From NCBI GenBank assembly GCA_900552685.1, contig USAJ01000001.1, positions 62,001-126,000 of the forward strand: a DNA stretch of 64,000 nt, written 5' to 3'. Below the pieces are notes generated by a model that saw only the letters and a program-made list of their open reading frames with translations, did no database searches and had not been told where the DNA came from. Shown piece by piece: positions 55,901 to 63,666 of the stretch (the first letter of the stretch is position 1; the number at the start of each line of letters is the position of its first letter). This stretch comes from an uncultured Collinsella sp. (GTDB lineage Bacteria > Actinomycetota > Coriobacteriia > Coriobacteriales > Coriobacteriaceae). The position numbers and the translations under genes are program-made.

Positions 55901-56829
55901 CTCCGCTGGTGAGTGTTCAGGGCGGCAAGACCTATGTGTACTTCACCGTTAACAGCGCGGATAGCAAGGATTACGTCAACTACTCTACTGGTGGTGGCGT
56001 GTATCGCTATACGCTCGGCGATGCAGAGGCGACGCAGATTTATGATGCGGCTGGCCATTACCAGTACTGCGACTCTCCGGTCATTGCCGATGCATCTGGC
56101 AACCTGTACTACATCAATGACTCGGGCGCGCTGTTCAAGCTCGGGGCCGTTGAGTCTTGGACGGTTGCCTTTAATTCCAACGGCGGGTCTGCTTGCGACA
56201 CTAAGTTTGTTGCTACGGCCGATGGCAAGCTGGTCAAGCCGGCCGATCCGACGCGCGATGGCTACACTTTCGGCGGTTGGTATACCGATGAGGCTTGCAC
56301 GCAGGCGTATGACTTTAGCACGTCGGTAACGGCCGACCTGACGCTGTATGCCAAGTGGACCAAGAATGCCGTTAACCCTGGCGGTAATGGCGGCGCTGGT
56401 TCGAATGGCGGCGGTTCTGGTATCGGTACTGGTTCCGGCACTGGCGCTGGCGCTGGCGCGGGTTCTGGCTCCGGCTCGAAGGGCGGCGCTATTGCCCCGG
56501 GCAAGAAGCCGGTGACCAAGACGACGGTGTCGACCAAGAGCGAGACCAAAGACAACAAGTCCAACAAGAAGGACTCCGATAAGTCCGATAAGAAGGACGA
56601 GAAGAAGTCTGACAAGAAGGACAGCAAGTCCGACAAGAAGTCCGATTCCAAGTCCGATACGGGTGCTGCTTCCACGACCACTGCTAAGAAGTCCTCTAGT
56701 ACTGCCGAGCAGGAGACTGGCACCAACCCGCTCGCCATCGTTGGCATCGCCGCCGGCGTGATTGGCCTTGCGCTCATCGCCGTCTTCGTGCTGACCAAGC
56801 GCGGCAAGGGTGACGGTAATGCCCGATAA
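52957..56829 (+). CDS. Surface protein: four DUF4430 repeats, beta-propeller, InlB-type repeat, membrane anchor
   Basis: About 1290 residues. A long charged N-terminus precedes a signal segment (RGLVAFLAFAMAFGTTPAQLWA) and an Ala/Ser/Thr stretch. Four tandem domains follow at about 175-288, 297-405, 411-521 and 528-635; each has the DUF4430 pattern (W-x-L-F-I-D/N-G in the middle and a T-F/W-x-Y end), the fold shared with the C-terminal domain of transcobalamin and intrinsic factor. Residues of about 687-1064 form PQQ-like propeller blades (GFVYIATENELIKIDSSTGKK). A Listeria-Bacteroides repeat (DGYTFGGWYTDE) at 1067-1131, a Gly then Lys/Ser/Asp linker, and a transmembrane helix with a basic end finish it. 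GGAGG/AGGGGG precede ATG 52957; ATG 53038 is an alternative. With the riboswitch, a B12-binding role is inferred. Confidence 0.82.
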   Translation: MGELERNMRDDVGQPQGNAPSTDNGGQMDMFEDERERASLHRRGAIACGVAKRGLVAFLAFAMAFGTTPAQLWAEGAEGITDAVVQATTPGEDAALAGGTAEQSGAEVSDSVGAPAASAATTEAATGDEGSTMGESPATSEQSSTASAGQAGSATAAAVQTENPTETGDVAKKQVEVSFSIIGTDADGRAQTWVAPTQLKLDEGSTAADAFVKLQQKTGFKADYEPNTAYGFYLKSITSPTDGRTLAYDPTTYAFWQLFIDGASSSVGASSVKLTQGQKIEFAYTAGSASPVVKDQVAANVTVIGRDAQGKTQTWVDNTQYVVTSGSSALDLTKVALEANGIDAVAAGSFILSLKYNGVELGTPFDYSTYWQLFINGKSSDYTADNVTIHAGDTVTWFYGGWGDQLPSDSVHASVQVLGKDKDGKQQVWASTGQTSLKAGSTAKDLLEQTGLTLDAGESSWGWFLNGITSPFDGKSYGYDPATNSYWRFYVNGKFADVGAGAYELQEGDAVTFMYGADADALPGQVLGSVDVIGPDVNGNNTRWGSASNVSLPEGSTAQNLIETVLKAKGVTYNGSQSGEYWFLNSITSPFDHKPYVWDATTNKYWHLYINGEPSLLCANQITLKSGDRVTLAYTTDDSAMPDPDKIVVDPNATTPDWNAEWAGYGNSGNGSTVTDAKTPAQAAGLKWAFDWKAESGQQYANCSEPVIANGFVYIATENELIKIDSSTGKKVASAPLASKVSYTSRPIYTNGLIIVPLNGGAVQAITADKLICKWLAPGLTDLTQSSCTVVSDGEYVYVGTVDISYDENYNATYGNGSLKRIKIATGEVSWQNIDASEGYYWTGAALTDKYAIVPTSAGTLKCIDKTTGDVVSTMKLGAVANADCIADPSNGSTFYQMTHDGKLHVISLSAKGVLSEQKTVDLGLTNNLSAPAVSGDNLIVGGQTATGSALVLYNLKTGKTTMVAAADGKALPAGLNGIAATPLVSVQGGKTYVYFTVNSADSKDYVNYSTGGGVYRYTLGDAEATQIYDAAGHYQYCDSPVIADASGNLYYINDSGALFKLGAVESWTVAFNSNGGSACDTKFVATADGKLVKPADPTRDGYTFGGWYTDEACTQAYDFSTSVTADLTLYAKWTKNAVNPGGNGGAGSNGGGSGIGTGSGTGAGAGAGSGSGSKGGAIAPGKKPVTKTTVSTKSETKDNKSNKKDSDKSDKKDEKKSDKKDSKSDKKSDSKSDTGAASTTTAKKSSSTAEQETGTNPLAIVGIAAGVIGLALIAVFVLTKRGKGDGNAR

Positions 56830-57721
56830 GCCCAAGGAGACCAGCGGGCAACAGCCCGACTCCTCGTTCATTCAGTTCGACGATGCAAAGCAACAGGGCG
56901 CCGCTTCGGCGGCGTCCGCCCCTCGTCGCAAGGCGCTCCTTGGCGTTCTGACTGCCGCGTGCACCATTCTGATCGTCGTCTCGCTGGGTTTCGTCCATCC
57001 TTCCACAAGCGGTGCCTGGTCCATCGACTGGATCATTCAGACCGTGACGGGGGAGAGCGTCGTCACCAAGGACACCAGGGCGTCTGGCTCGACTACGACT
57101 TCGGGCGAGGCCAGTTCCGAGGATTCCAAGTCATCGAATGATGCAAAAGACGAGTCCAAGGGCTCGAACGACGCCAAGGACGATTCCGAGTCTTCGCACA
57201 AGGAATCGCATAAAAGCTCGGATAGCAAGAAGTCCGATGGTCAGGGCGGCAAGAAGTCTGGAGATAAATCCGCTGCCCAGAATACGGGAGCCGGCGTTAC
57301 TCCCAATGTGTCTGGCGGTGCTTCTTCGGGCGGCGGTCAGTCGTCTGATGGAGCCTCCAGCTCCTATGGCGGAAGTGCTCCCTCGGGCGGACAGGGCGGC
57401 TCACAGGAGTCCAGCTACGTTACGGTGACGGTTTCGGTCACATCGAGCGCCGTGGGCAATCCTGTGTCCTCTGGTGGCACCTTTACCTTTAACGAAGGCG
57501 CTACCGTTTACGATGCCCTGTGCGCGCTGGGCCTTTCTGTCAACGCGCACGGCTCGTCGTACGGCACGTATGTTTCCGCGATTGGTGGTTTGGCCGAGAA
57601 ACAGCACGGCGGCACGAGCGGCTGGATGTACTCCGTCAACGGCACGACGCCCATGACGGCCTGCAGCAACTACGTTCTCTCAAACGGCGACAACGTAGTC
57701 TGGTATTACGTTACAGGCTAG
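56819..57721 (+). CDS. Membrane-anchored single DUF4430 (transcobalamin-like) protein
   Basis: 300 residues. A short cytoplasmic start (PDKPKETSGQQPDSSF) leads to a transmembrane/signal-anchor helix (ALLGVLTAACTILIVVSLGF), a long Ser/Lys/Asp/Gly linker, and a C-terminal DUF4430 domain: GGTFTFNEGATVYDALCALG, then GTSGWMYSVNGTTPM, and ending in DGDNVVWYYVTG-like sequence. The WMYSVNG and VWYYV elements are the strongest match to the transcobalamin-type domain in the window. ATG 56819 overlaps the upstream gene by 11 nt, with AAGGG 8 nt before it, so both are expressed together under the cobalamin riboswitch. Confidence 0.85.
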   Translation: MPDKPKETSGQQPDSSFIQFDDAKQQGAASAASAPRRKALLGVLTAACTILIVVSLGFVHPSTSGAWSIDWIIQTVTGESVVTKDTRASGSTTTSGEASSEDSKSSNDAKDESKGSNDAKDDSESSHKESHKSSDSKKSDGQGGKKSGDKSAAQNTGAGVTPNVSGGASSGGGQSSDGASSSYGGSAPSGGQGGSQESSYVTVTVSVTSSAVGNPVSSGGTFTFNEGATVYDALCALGLSVNAHGSSYGTYVSAIGGLAEKQHGGTSGWMYSVNGTTPMTACSNYVLSNGDNVVWYYVTG

Positions 57722-57741
57722 AGGCCTCGACATATTGCATC

Positions 57742-57782
57742 AAACGGGCGGTTCGGACCAACATCCGGACCGCCCGTTTTTC
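57742..57782 (+). terminator. Terminator of the DUF4430 operon
   Basis: A 16-bp stem (57742-57757 with 57764-57779), 6-nt loop, then TTTT. Confidence 0.92.
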
Positions 57783-57820
57783 ATGCGAATGGGACTGGCC
57801 GCTGGGTCTCTCGGCAAACA

Positions 57821-57853
57821 AAAAACCGGTTGGAACGGGAATTCCAACCGGTT
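57821..57853 (-). terminator. Terminator after the first GtrA-like gene
   Basis: AACCGGTTGGAA at 57824-57835 pairs exactly with 57842-57853; on the minus strand a TTTTT run follows. It faces the terminator of the DUF4430 operon. Confidence 0.85.
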
Positions 57854-57879
57854 ATACATTCAAGCAAATAGTGAATCGA

Positions 57880-58287
57880 CTACGACCGTGCACCCTCGAG
57901 GAAGAAGCGGCGGCTGAAGTAGTTGTACCAGGTGACGAGGAACGTTGCGATGGCCTTCATGGCCTGGTAGCCGATGCTCAAAAACGTGACACCCACAAAC
58001 ATGTACAGGTCGTTGAGGCCCAGGCCGATCACCGACAGGATGGTGAAGATCGTGAACTCGCGCTTGCGGCTCATGCCCTCGCGGTGGTCGAACACGTACT
58101 TCATGCTGAGCCAGTAGTTGACCACGACGGACGTGATAAACGAAACCGTGGTGCTCATCAAAAAGTCGAGGTGGAACAGCTCGACGAGCGCAATGAGCAT
58201 GCCCCAGTCGATGCCAAAGGAGATAAGACCCACGACGGCAAACTTGAGGAACTGCTTGGTATGAGGTTGTGCCAGCGCCTTGCGCAC
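57880..58287 (-). CDS. GtrA family membrane protein (1)
   Basis: 135 residues with four hydrophobic segments. KFAVVGLISFGIDWGMLI at the start and NYWLSMKYVFDHREGMSRKREF in the middle fit GtrA, a flippase-like family that helps move lipid-linked sugars for cell-wall polysaccharide modification. The start is a GTG at 58287 with a weak ribosome site. It is paralogous to the gene at 58507-58902, sharing the VFxHREGMSR block. Confidence 0.85.
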   Translation of the reverse strand: MRKALAQPHTKQFLKFAVVGLISFGIDWGMLIALVELFHLDFLMSTTVSFITSVVVNYWLSMKYVFDHREGMSRKREFTIFTILSVIGLGLNDLYMFVGVTFLSIGYQAMKAIATFLVTWYNYFSRRFFLEGARS

Positions 58288-58436
58288 GTAATCACATCCA
58301 ATGCGTTGATGAATCGAGCAGAGGATACTTTAGAGCTTTTGCAAGGGAAACGTAAGGTCTTTGCCAAGAACTATACGAACTCGTCAAATTTTCAAGAGCT
58401 AATCCGCAGACGTTGAAAAATGGCCCGTAAACGAGC

Positions 58437-58484
58437 GGCACCCACGGACGATACTGCGCTGAGTGCGCGTCGTACGTGGGCGCC
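58437..58484 (-). terminator. Imperfect long hairpin between the two GtrA genes
   Basis: 58437-58459 pairs with 58463-58484 with several mismatches (about 18 pairs). A T-run lies about 15 nt beyond on the minus strand, so it may weakly end the upstream GtrA transcript. Confidence 0.4.
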
Positions 58485-58506
58485 GTAATGCTGCAGGGGT
58501 GTCGAG

Positions 58507-58902
58507 CTATTTGGTCTCGTCGCCCTCCAGGAAGATCTTTCGGGTCACAAAGTTGTAGACCATGACAAGCGCGGTGGCGCATATCTTGGCGATATTGGCC
58601 TCGAGCCCCAGACCGGCGTTGAGTGTCAGCACGATGCCATCGTTGAGTACCAGGCCGATCACGGACAGTACGACAAAGATAATGAACTCGCGGCGGCGGC
58701 TCATGCCTTCCCTGTGCGCAAACACGTACTTCATGCTTGCGAGGTAGTTAAAGATGAATGAGACGATAAAGCCGCTGGTGTTGGCGATTAGGATGTTGAG
58801 GCCCAGGCCATAATGGAGCAGATTCATGATGCCAAAGTCGATGACGGTGGCAATGACGCCGACGACGCCAAACTTCATGATCTGCGCAAGGAGCTTTTGC
58901 AT
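58507..58902 (-). CDS. GtrA family membrane protein (2)
   Basis: 131 residues, four hydrophobic segments. KFGVVGVIATVIDFGIMNLL, NYLASMKYVFAHREGMSRRREF and the final YNFVTRKIFLEG follow the GtrA pattern. ATG 58902 has an AAGGCAGG purine run upstream; the frame extends 21 codons further without similarity. The two GtrA genes are tandem on the same strand, 219 nt apart, each with its own hairpin. No glycosyltransferase gene is adjacent. Confidence 0.86.
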   Translation of the reverse strand: MQKLLAQIMKFGVVGVIATVIDFGIMNLLHYGLGLNILIANTSGFIVSFIFNYLASMKYVFAHREGMSRRREFIIFVVLSVIGLVLNDGIVLTLNAGLGLEANIAKICATALVMVYNFVTRKIFLEGDETK

Positions 58903-58980
58903 GGTACCTGCCTTAGGGTGGCGCCGGGGCGCCGTGGGGATGACAAACTCAGCAAGTTTAGCCAATCCCCGTAGGCGGGG

Positions 58981-60897
58981 CTAGGCGCGCTCCTCGATAG
59001 CACCGTTTCTATATGCATCGAGCAGCTGACGCAGATCCTGGATTTGGCTGCGAATTGCAGCTCCAGTATCGGTGTCGCTCACCATGCGGCGACGGTCCGC
59101 TTGGTCAAAACGGTTGGTCTCGCTTTCGATGTCCACGTTGCGCGTGAGTGCCTCGGCAACCGTCGTAAAGGCCCGGTGCGACTTGAGGCGGCAGCCGCGC
59201 GAGCTCGAGATGAGCGTATAGCCGGCGATGCCCGTCTTGGGATGGTAAGCGCGGCAGAAGCCGCCATCGATGACCAGCAGCTTGCCCTCGGCGCGGATGG
59301 GCTGCTCGCCCTTGGTGGTTTTAACGGGCGTGTGGCCGTTGATGATGTGGCCGGTCGGCGAGCATGCCATGGGCGCGACGCCAAACTCGCGCATGATATC
59401 ATCGCAGACCGAGGGCGACTTGGTAAGCGTAAAGTACGGGTCCATCGGCTCGACCCAGGTGCTCTTATCGGCGATATAGGCGCGCTCAAAGGTACGCACC
59501 AGGCGTCCGCTGGCGGGTGAATTGAAGCCAATCCACAGGTACCACATCCAGTCGAGGGCATCGCGGTCGCCCACGCGCCACGCGCGGCGGGCGATGTGGT
59601 CGCAAAAATCGAGATAATCGCGGCCAGCGTGCCAGGTGCCCAGGCAGTTCATGCTGCTGAAGGTGCCGTCTTCGTTGAGTGGAACGCAGCCGTGGAAGAG
59701 CAGGTTGCCGTTGGCGACCTTGTACATCGAGCCGTGGGTGTAGAGGAAATCGATATGGCGATGCAGGTGATCGGCGGTGACAAACTCGGACACGAGCTTG
59801 TCGATGATGTGCTGCTCCTGAGGCGTGAGCGTATAGGGGTCCGCCGGGTCGACGGTGGGGAAGTCGTTGGTCGTGAGCGGCCATACGCTGCCGTCGGCGA
59901 GCGTGACCGTGCCGGTGTCGTGGTCGATCTTGTCGAGTAACAGGCGGTCGGTCATATCGAACTCGGGGTGGCGCTGGATAATCTGGCCCTCGAGCTTAAA
60001 GAGCAGCACTTTGATGGCCTTGATCAGCGGGGTGATGGACTCACCGGCGGTGTAGGTGGCATCGGCAAAGGCGACAAGCTCACGCAGCGAGATGCCGTAG
60101 TTGTTCTCGAGGATCTCGTAGTTGTCGTAGCGTAGGTTGTTGCGCAGCACCGTGGCGATGCAGGCGGGCTCACCGGCCGCAGCGCCCATCCACAGCAGGT
60201 CGTGGTTGCCCCACTGGATGTCGAGTGAATGGTAGGTGAGCAGACGGTCCATAATCTTGGCCGCGCCGCCGCCGCGGTCGAAGATGTCGCCCACCAGGTG
60301 CAGGTGGTCGACGGCCAGGCGCTTGATGAGCGAAGCGAGCGACTCGATAAAGTCGTCGGCGCTTGCGGTTTCTAGGATGGACTCAACGATGCGCTCGTGA
60401 TAGCGCACGCGATAGTTGTTCTCGTCCGGGTGCGTGTGCAACAACTCGTCGATGATGTAGGCGTAATCGCGCGGGATGGCCTTACGCACTTTGGAGCGCG
60501 TGTAGCGGCTTGAAAGCGAGCGAGCGACCATGATGAGCTGGTCAAGCATCGTCTTGTACCAGGTTGGCGAGTCCTCGCGTCGGCTGCGGACCAGGTCGAT
60601 CTTCTCGCGCGGGTAGTAGATGAGCGTACACAGCTCGCCCTTTTCGTCAAAGGAGAGCGTGTCGCCAAAGATCTCGTCGACATGCTCGCGCACGACGCCC
60701 GAGCAGTTGTTGAGGATGTGCATAAAGGCTTCGTACTCGCCATGCACGTCGCTCATAAAATGCTCGGTGCCCTTGGGTAGGTTGAGGATGGCCGAGAGAT
60801 TGATGATCTCGGTAAATGCGGATTGTTCGGTGGGGAACTGTCTCGACAGCAGGCGCAGATACTTGAAGTCTTGCGGGTTGCGATCGAATGCGACCAT
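58981..60897 (-). CDS. fbp: Fructose-1,6-bisphosphatase class III
   Basis: About 638 residues, close to the 671 of Bacillus Fbp. It makes fructose 6-phosphate in gluconeogenesis. It has metallophosphatase motifs: MSDVHGEYEAF, LVGDIFDRGG, WGNHDLLWMG, and NGHTPVKTTKGE near the end. ATG 60897 (MVAFDRNPQDF) has GGAAGG 6 nt upstream; the frame extends 15 codons further, without support. A perfect 10-bp dyad lies 28-57 nt upstream. Confidence 0.94.
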   Translation of the reverse strand: MVAFDRNPQDFKYLRLLSRQFPTEQSAFTEIINLSAILNLPKGTEHFMSDVHGEYEAFMHILNNCSGVVREHVDEIFGDTLSFDEKGELCTLIYYPREKIDLVRSRREDSPTWYKTMLDQLIMVARSLSSRYTRSKVRKAIPRDYAYIIDELLHTHPDENNYRVRYHERIVESILETASADDFIESLASLIKRLAVDHLHLVGDIFDRGGGAAKIMDRLLTYHSLDIQWGNHDLLWMGAAAGEPACIATVLRNNLRYDNYEILENNYGISLRELVAFADATYTAGESITPLIKAIKVLLFKLEGQIIQRHPEFDMTDRLLLDKIDHDTGTVTLADGSVWPLTTNDFPTVDPADPYTLTPQEQHIIDKLVSEFVTADHLHRHIDFLYTHGSMYKVANGNLLFHGCVPLNEDGTFSSMNCLGTWHAGRDYLDFCDHIARRAWRVGDRDALDWMWYLWIGFNSPASGRLVRTFERAYIADKSTWVEPMDPYFTLTKSPSVCDDIMREFGVAPMACSPTGHIINGHTPVKTTKGEQPIRAEGKLLVIDGGFCRAYHPKTGIAGYTLISSSRGCRLKSHRAFTTVAEALTRNVDIESETNRFDQADRRRMVSDTDTGAAIRSQIQDLRQLLDAYRNGAIEERA

Positions 60898-60924
60898 GAA
60901 ACACCTTCCGATGGGGCTGGTAAA

Positions 60925-60954
60925 ACTGATAAACAACGTCAAACGTTTATCAGT
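60925..60954. promoter_or_regulatory. Perfect dyad upstream of fbp
   Basis: ACTGATAAAC at 60925-60934 is exactly complementary to GTTTATCAGT at 60945-60954, with a 10-nt spacer. It is 28-57 nt before the fbp start, a typical repressor position. It lies in the 320-bp gene-free interval 60898-61217. Confidence 0.55.
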
Positions 60955-61117
60955 ATGCGCCGCTTTTGTTTCGATTTTGCGCCAGCGGCTGAATTGTCGG
61001 CTGAACGGTTTGGTAAATCGATTTAGTTGAGGTAGATATGGCGGTTGGGTTGAGACGACAGAGGGTGCTTTCTCAGATATTTATGCGTGGGGCCGGTGGA
61101 GACGATGGTGGTAAAGA

Positions 61118-61157
61118 TGTTCACTATTTTTGGTTCGATTTGGTAAATAGTGGACAT
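61118..61157. promoter_or_regulatory. Dyad upstream of degV
   Basis: ATGTTCACTATTT at 61118-61130 matches the complement of AAATAGTGGACAT at 61145-61157 in 12 of 13 positions, 14-nt spacer, about 60 nt before the DegV start. A possible -10, GATAAT, is at 61184-61189. Confidence 0.45.
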
Positions 61158-61217
61158 ATGTACCGCATGTAGGCTCACTGTGCGATAATTTGCGCAGCAA
61201 TGAGTAAGGAGCATCAT

Positions 61218-62108
61218 ATGAGTGATTTTGTCCTGACCTGTGAATCCGCCGCCGACCGAACCCGTGAGTTCTTTGCGTCGCGCAATATCCCTGTCGTGTG
61301 TTTTCATTACGAGATCGACGATGTTGTCTATACGGACGATCTGTATCAGTCGATTACGCCGGACGAGTTTTTTGCCCAGATTGCCGCGGGCGCCATGCCC
61401 AAGACGTCTCAGGTGAGCGTGGGCGAGTACGAGGAGTTTTGGGAGCCGTTTGTTGCCGAGGGTAAAGACGTGCTGCACCTGACGTTGTCGTCGGGTATTT
61501 CGGGCACGTATGGATCGGCCTGCGTCGCGGCGCAGATGCTCGCGGATCGCTATCCCCAGGGCGGCAAGGTGCGCGTCATCGATTCGCTGGGGGCGTCTTC
61601 GGGCTTTGGTCTGTTGCTGGAATATGCCGCCGACGTGCGCGATAGCGGGGCTTCACTTGACGAGACGGCCGCTTGGATTGAGGAGCATAAACTCAACCTG
61701 CACCACTGGTTCTTCTCGACCGATCTGTCGAGCTACCTGCGCGGCGGTCGCATTTCGGCCGCGAGCGCGATCATCGGCACGGCGCTTAAGATTTGCCCGC
61801 TTATGACGGTCGATTGCGAAGGTAAGCTGTCGCCACGTGAGAAGATTCGCACTAAGAAGCGCGCGATTTCCGAGATGGCTAAGACCATGATGGCACACGT
61901 ACAGGACGGTGCAGATTATTCGGGTAAGTGCATCATGTCGCAGTCGGCGTGCCGCGAGGATGCCGAGGCGGTCGCGGCGCTGATTGAGGAACAGGTTCCG
62001 CAGCTTAAAGGCAAGATTGAGATCAATGACATCGGTACTCTGATTGGCTCGCATACCGGACCTGGTACGGTGGCGCTCTTCTTTATGGGCGACAAGCGCG
62101 TGGATTAA
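61218..62108 (+). CDS. DegV family fatty-acid-binding protein
   Basis: 296 residues. Signatures: TSQVSVGEYEEFW, LTLSSGISGTYGSA (the lipid carboxylate-binding region) and STDLSSYLRGGRISAASAIIG. DegV/FakB proteins bind a fatty acid and present it to a kinase for phospholipid synthesis. No kinase gene is nearby. ATG 61218 has AAGGAG 6 nt upstream; ATG 61200 lies before that site and was not chosen. Confidence 0.92.
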   Translation: MSDFVLTCESAADRTREFFASRNIPVVCFHYEIDDVVYTDDLYQSITPDEFFAQIAAGAMPKTSQVSVGEYEEFWEPFVAEGKDVLHLTLSSGISGTYGSACVAAQMLADRYPQGGKVRVIDSLGASSGFGLLLEYAADVRDSGASLDETAAWIEEHKLNLHHWFFSTDLSSYLRGGRISAASAIIGTALKICPLMTVDCEGKLSPREKIRTKKRAISEMAKTMMAHVQDGADYSGKCIMSQSACREDAEAVAALIEEQVPQLKGKIEINDIGTLIGSHTGPGTVALFFMGDKRVD

Positions 62109-62149
62109 TTTGCCCCATCACGTCGCTGCATGATTGCTCAAACGAAAAC

Positions 62150-62177
62150 GGCCCGCCTCACGTTTGTGGGGCGGGCC
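62150..62177. terminator. Bidirectional terminator
   Basis: GGCCCGCCTCAC at 62150-62161 pairs with GTGGGGCGGGCC at 62166-62177, GTTT loop, with T-rich tails on both strands, between convergent genes. Confidence 0.8.
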
Positions 62178-62188
62178 AAGATGTTTTG

Positions 62189-63280
62189 CTAGCGTTTCTT
62201 TCCGCGGAAGAAAAAGCCGTGCAGTGACGGCTTGAGGCCGCGGTTGGCGCGATGCTCCTCGACGCGCTCGTGGATCGAAGCGACGCGCTCGATGACTTCG
62301 TCGGGAATCGGCACATCGGGATTCATGTTCTCGACTTGGCTGACCTCGGCGGCGGCGACCTGGTCGATAATGGGCACGTCGTCGCGCGAGATGACAGGTG
62401 TGGCGTCTTCCTTCATCTTGCGATAACGCTGCATCATGTCGGTCTGTAGCTGCTGGGCCGAAGGCGGTGTCCAGATGATGGCGTTGGCGCCGGCGGCGAT
62501 GGTCTCGCGAATGCTCTCGGGCGTCTTGCCGCCCGGCGCGATAAGCGGCAGGTTGGGATAGTGCTCGCGCAGCTCGCGTAGGACCTGGGGCGTGTTCTTG
62601 CCGGCGGCGATGTTGAGAATCTTGGCTCCAGCGCGCACCTTGGCGTGGGCATCGTCGTCGCAGCGAACGACCGTGGCGATGACGGGGATGTCGGCGATGT
62701 TGGTGATGTGCTCGACCATCTCGGCAGTAGCGGGGGAGTTGACCACGCAGCCCGCCGCGCCCTGCATCTCGGAGACGGCTGCCATCTGCACGGAGCGCTT
62801 ACCGGTCGTAGTTCCGCCACCCACGCCTACAAAGACCGGGCACTCGGCGACGGTCAGCAGCGCTTGCGTAATGGCGGGCTGCGGCGTGAAAGGGTAGACC
62901 GCAAAGACGGCGTCGGCGTTGGAGTTGCGGATAACCGCGACATCGGTGGTGTAAATGAGCGACTTGATGCGTCGGCCAAAGAGCGTGAAGCCGCTGGCCT
63001 CCTCGATCTCGTCGGGCATGCGAAGGGCAGCCTTGCGCAGGCGTCCGTCGATGGGCAGGGGCTCCATAGGGAGCAGGCCGTTGGGCGTGACGGCTATTTG
63101 GGGCTCGGTGAACTCGTCTGCAAGCTCGACCTCGGAAAAATCGACCGAGGCGACGATGTCCTCGTGCACCTCGGCGGGCACATCGATGGGAGCTTGGTCG
63201 TTTGCCGCCGCAGGCGTGTCGAAGGAGCTGGTGCCGACGAAGGCGTCGACGCGCTCATTTAGATCGTTGAGGGTATCCAT
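62189..63280 (-). CDS. Conserved protein, TIM-barrel-like, unknown function
   Basis: 363 residues; I do not recognise a characterised family. The middle part alternates strands and helices with barrel-like turns: PVFVGVGGGTTTGKRSV, IPVIATVVRCDDDAHAKVRAGAKILNIAAGKNTP, LPLIAPGGKTPESIRETIAAGANAIIWTP. This resembles phosphate-binding TIM barrels such as KDPG-aldolase or NanE relatives, but no catalytic Lys can be assigned. The first 75 residues are acidic and probably disordered; the last 25 are basic (FFFRGKKR). ATG 63280 has no clear ribosome site. Confidence 0.5.
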   Translation of the reverse strand: MDTLNDLNERVDAFVGTSSFDTPAAANDQAPIDVPAEVHEDIVASVDFSEVELADEFTEPQIAVTPNGLLPMEPLPIDGRLRKAALRMPDEIEEASGFTLFGRRIKSLIYTTDVAVIRNSNADAVFAVYPFTPQPAITQALLTVAECPVFVGVGGGTTTGKRSVQMAAVSEMQGAAGCVVNSPATAEMVEHITNIADIPVIATVVRCDDDAHAKVRAGAKILNIAAGKNTPQVLRELREHYPNLPLIAPGGKTPESIRETIAAGANAIIWTPPSAQQLQTDMMQRYRKMKEDATPVISRDDVPIIDQVAAAEVSQVENMNPDVPIPDEVIERVASIHERVEEHRANRGLKPSLHGFFFRGKKR

Positions 63281-63471
63281 GGAGGCTCGATTCTATGTGA
63301 TGATGGCCGGCGCGATGCAGCCGGAATTGCGAATGCTAAATCGTTTGACGAGTTGATTTTTCCCCGCCGCGCCATCCGTTAGACCGAAGGGCCGGCGAAC
63401 GTGAAGGAGCTGTGGTGGCGGGTATCGAGGTGCTATCTTGAAAGCCCCGTTTAAAAGAGAGGTGACGCGGT

Positions 63472-63642
63472 ATGGAATTGACAGCAATGTTTGGCTCGAT
63501 CGGCCTGTGTGTGGCCGCAATCGTTGCCGCCGCGGTCATCTACTTTGTGGTCACGGCCATTAAGGGCAAAAGGGCCGAACGCAAGGAGCGCGCGATGCTT
63601 AAACAGCATCGCGACCAGCAGGGCAAACGCGCACAGAGATAG
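63472..63642 (+). CDS. 56-residue single-span membrane protein
   Basis: 56 residues. A short N-terminus, a transmembrane helix (LCVAAIVAAAVIYFVVTAI) and a basic cytoplasmic tail rich in Lys, Arg and Gln (KGKRAERKERAMLK). GAGAGG lies 9 nt before ATG 63472. It lies between two minus-strand genes, so it is an independent unit. Function unknown. Confidence 0.6.
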   Translation: MELTAMFGSIGLCVAAIVAAAVIYFVVTAIKGKRAERKERAMLKQHRDQQGKRAQR

Positions 63643-63666
63643 CTTGTTGAGTTTTAGATCCGTGCG

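Noticed and set aside
52720..56871. Two long minus-strand open frames across the DUF4430 gene and riboswitch
   Set aside because: They are mirrored translations of repeated coding DNA and would run through the riboswitch; the plus-strand gene has clear domains.
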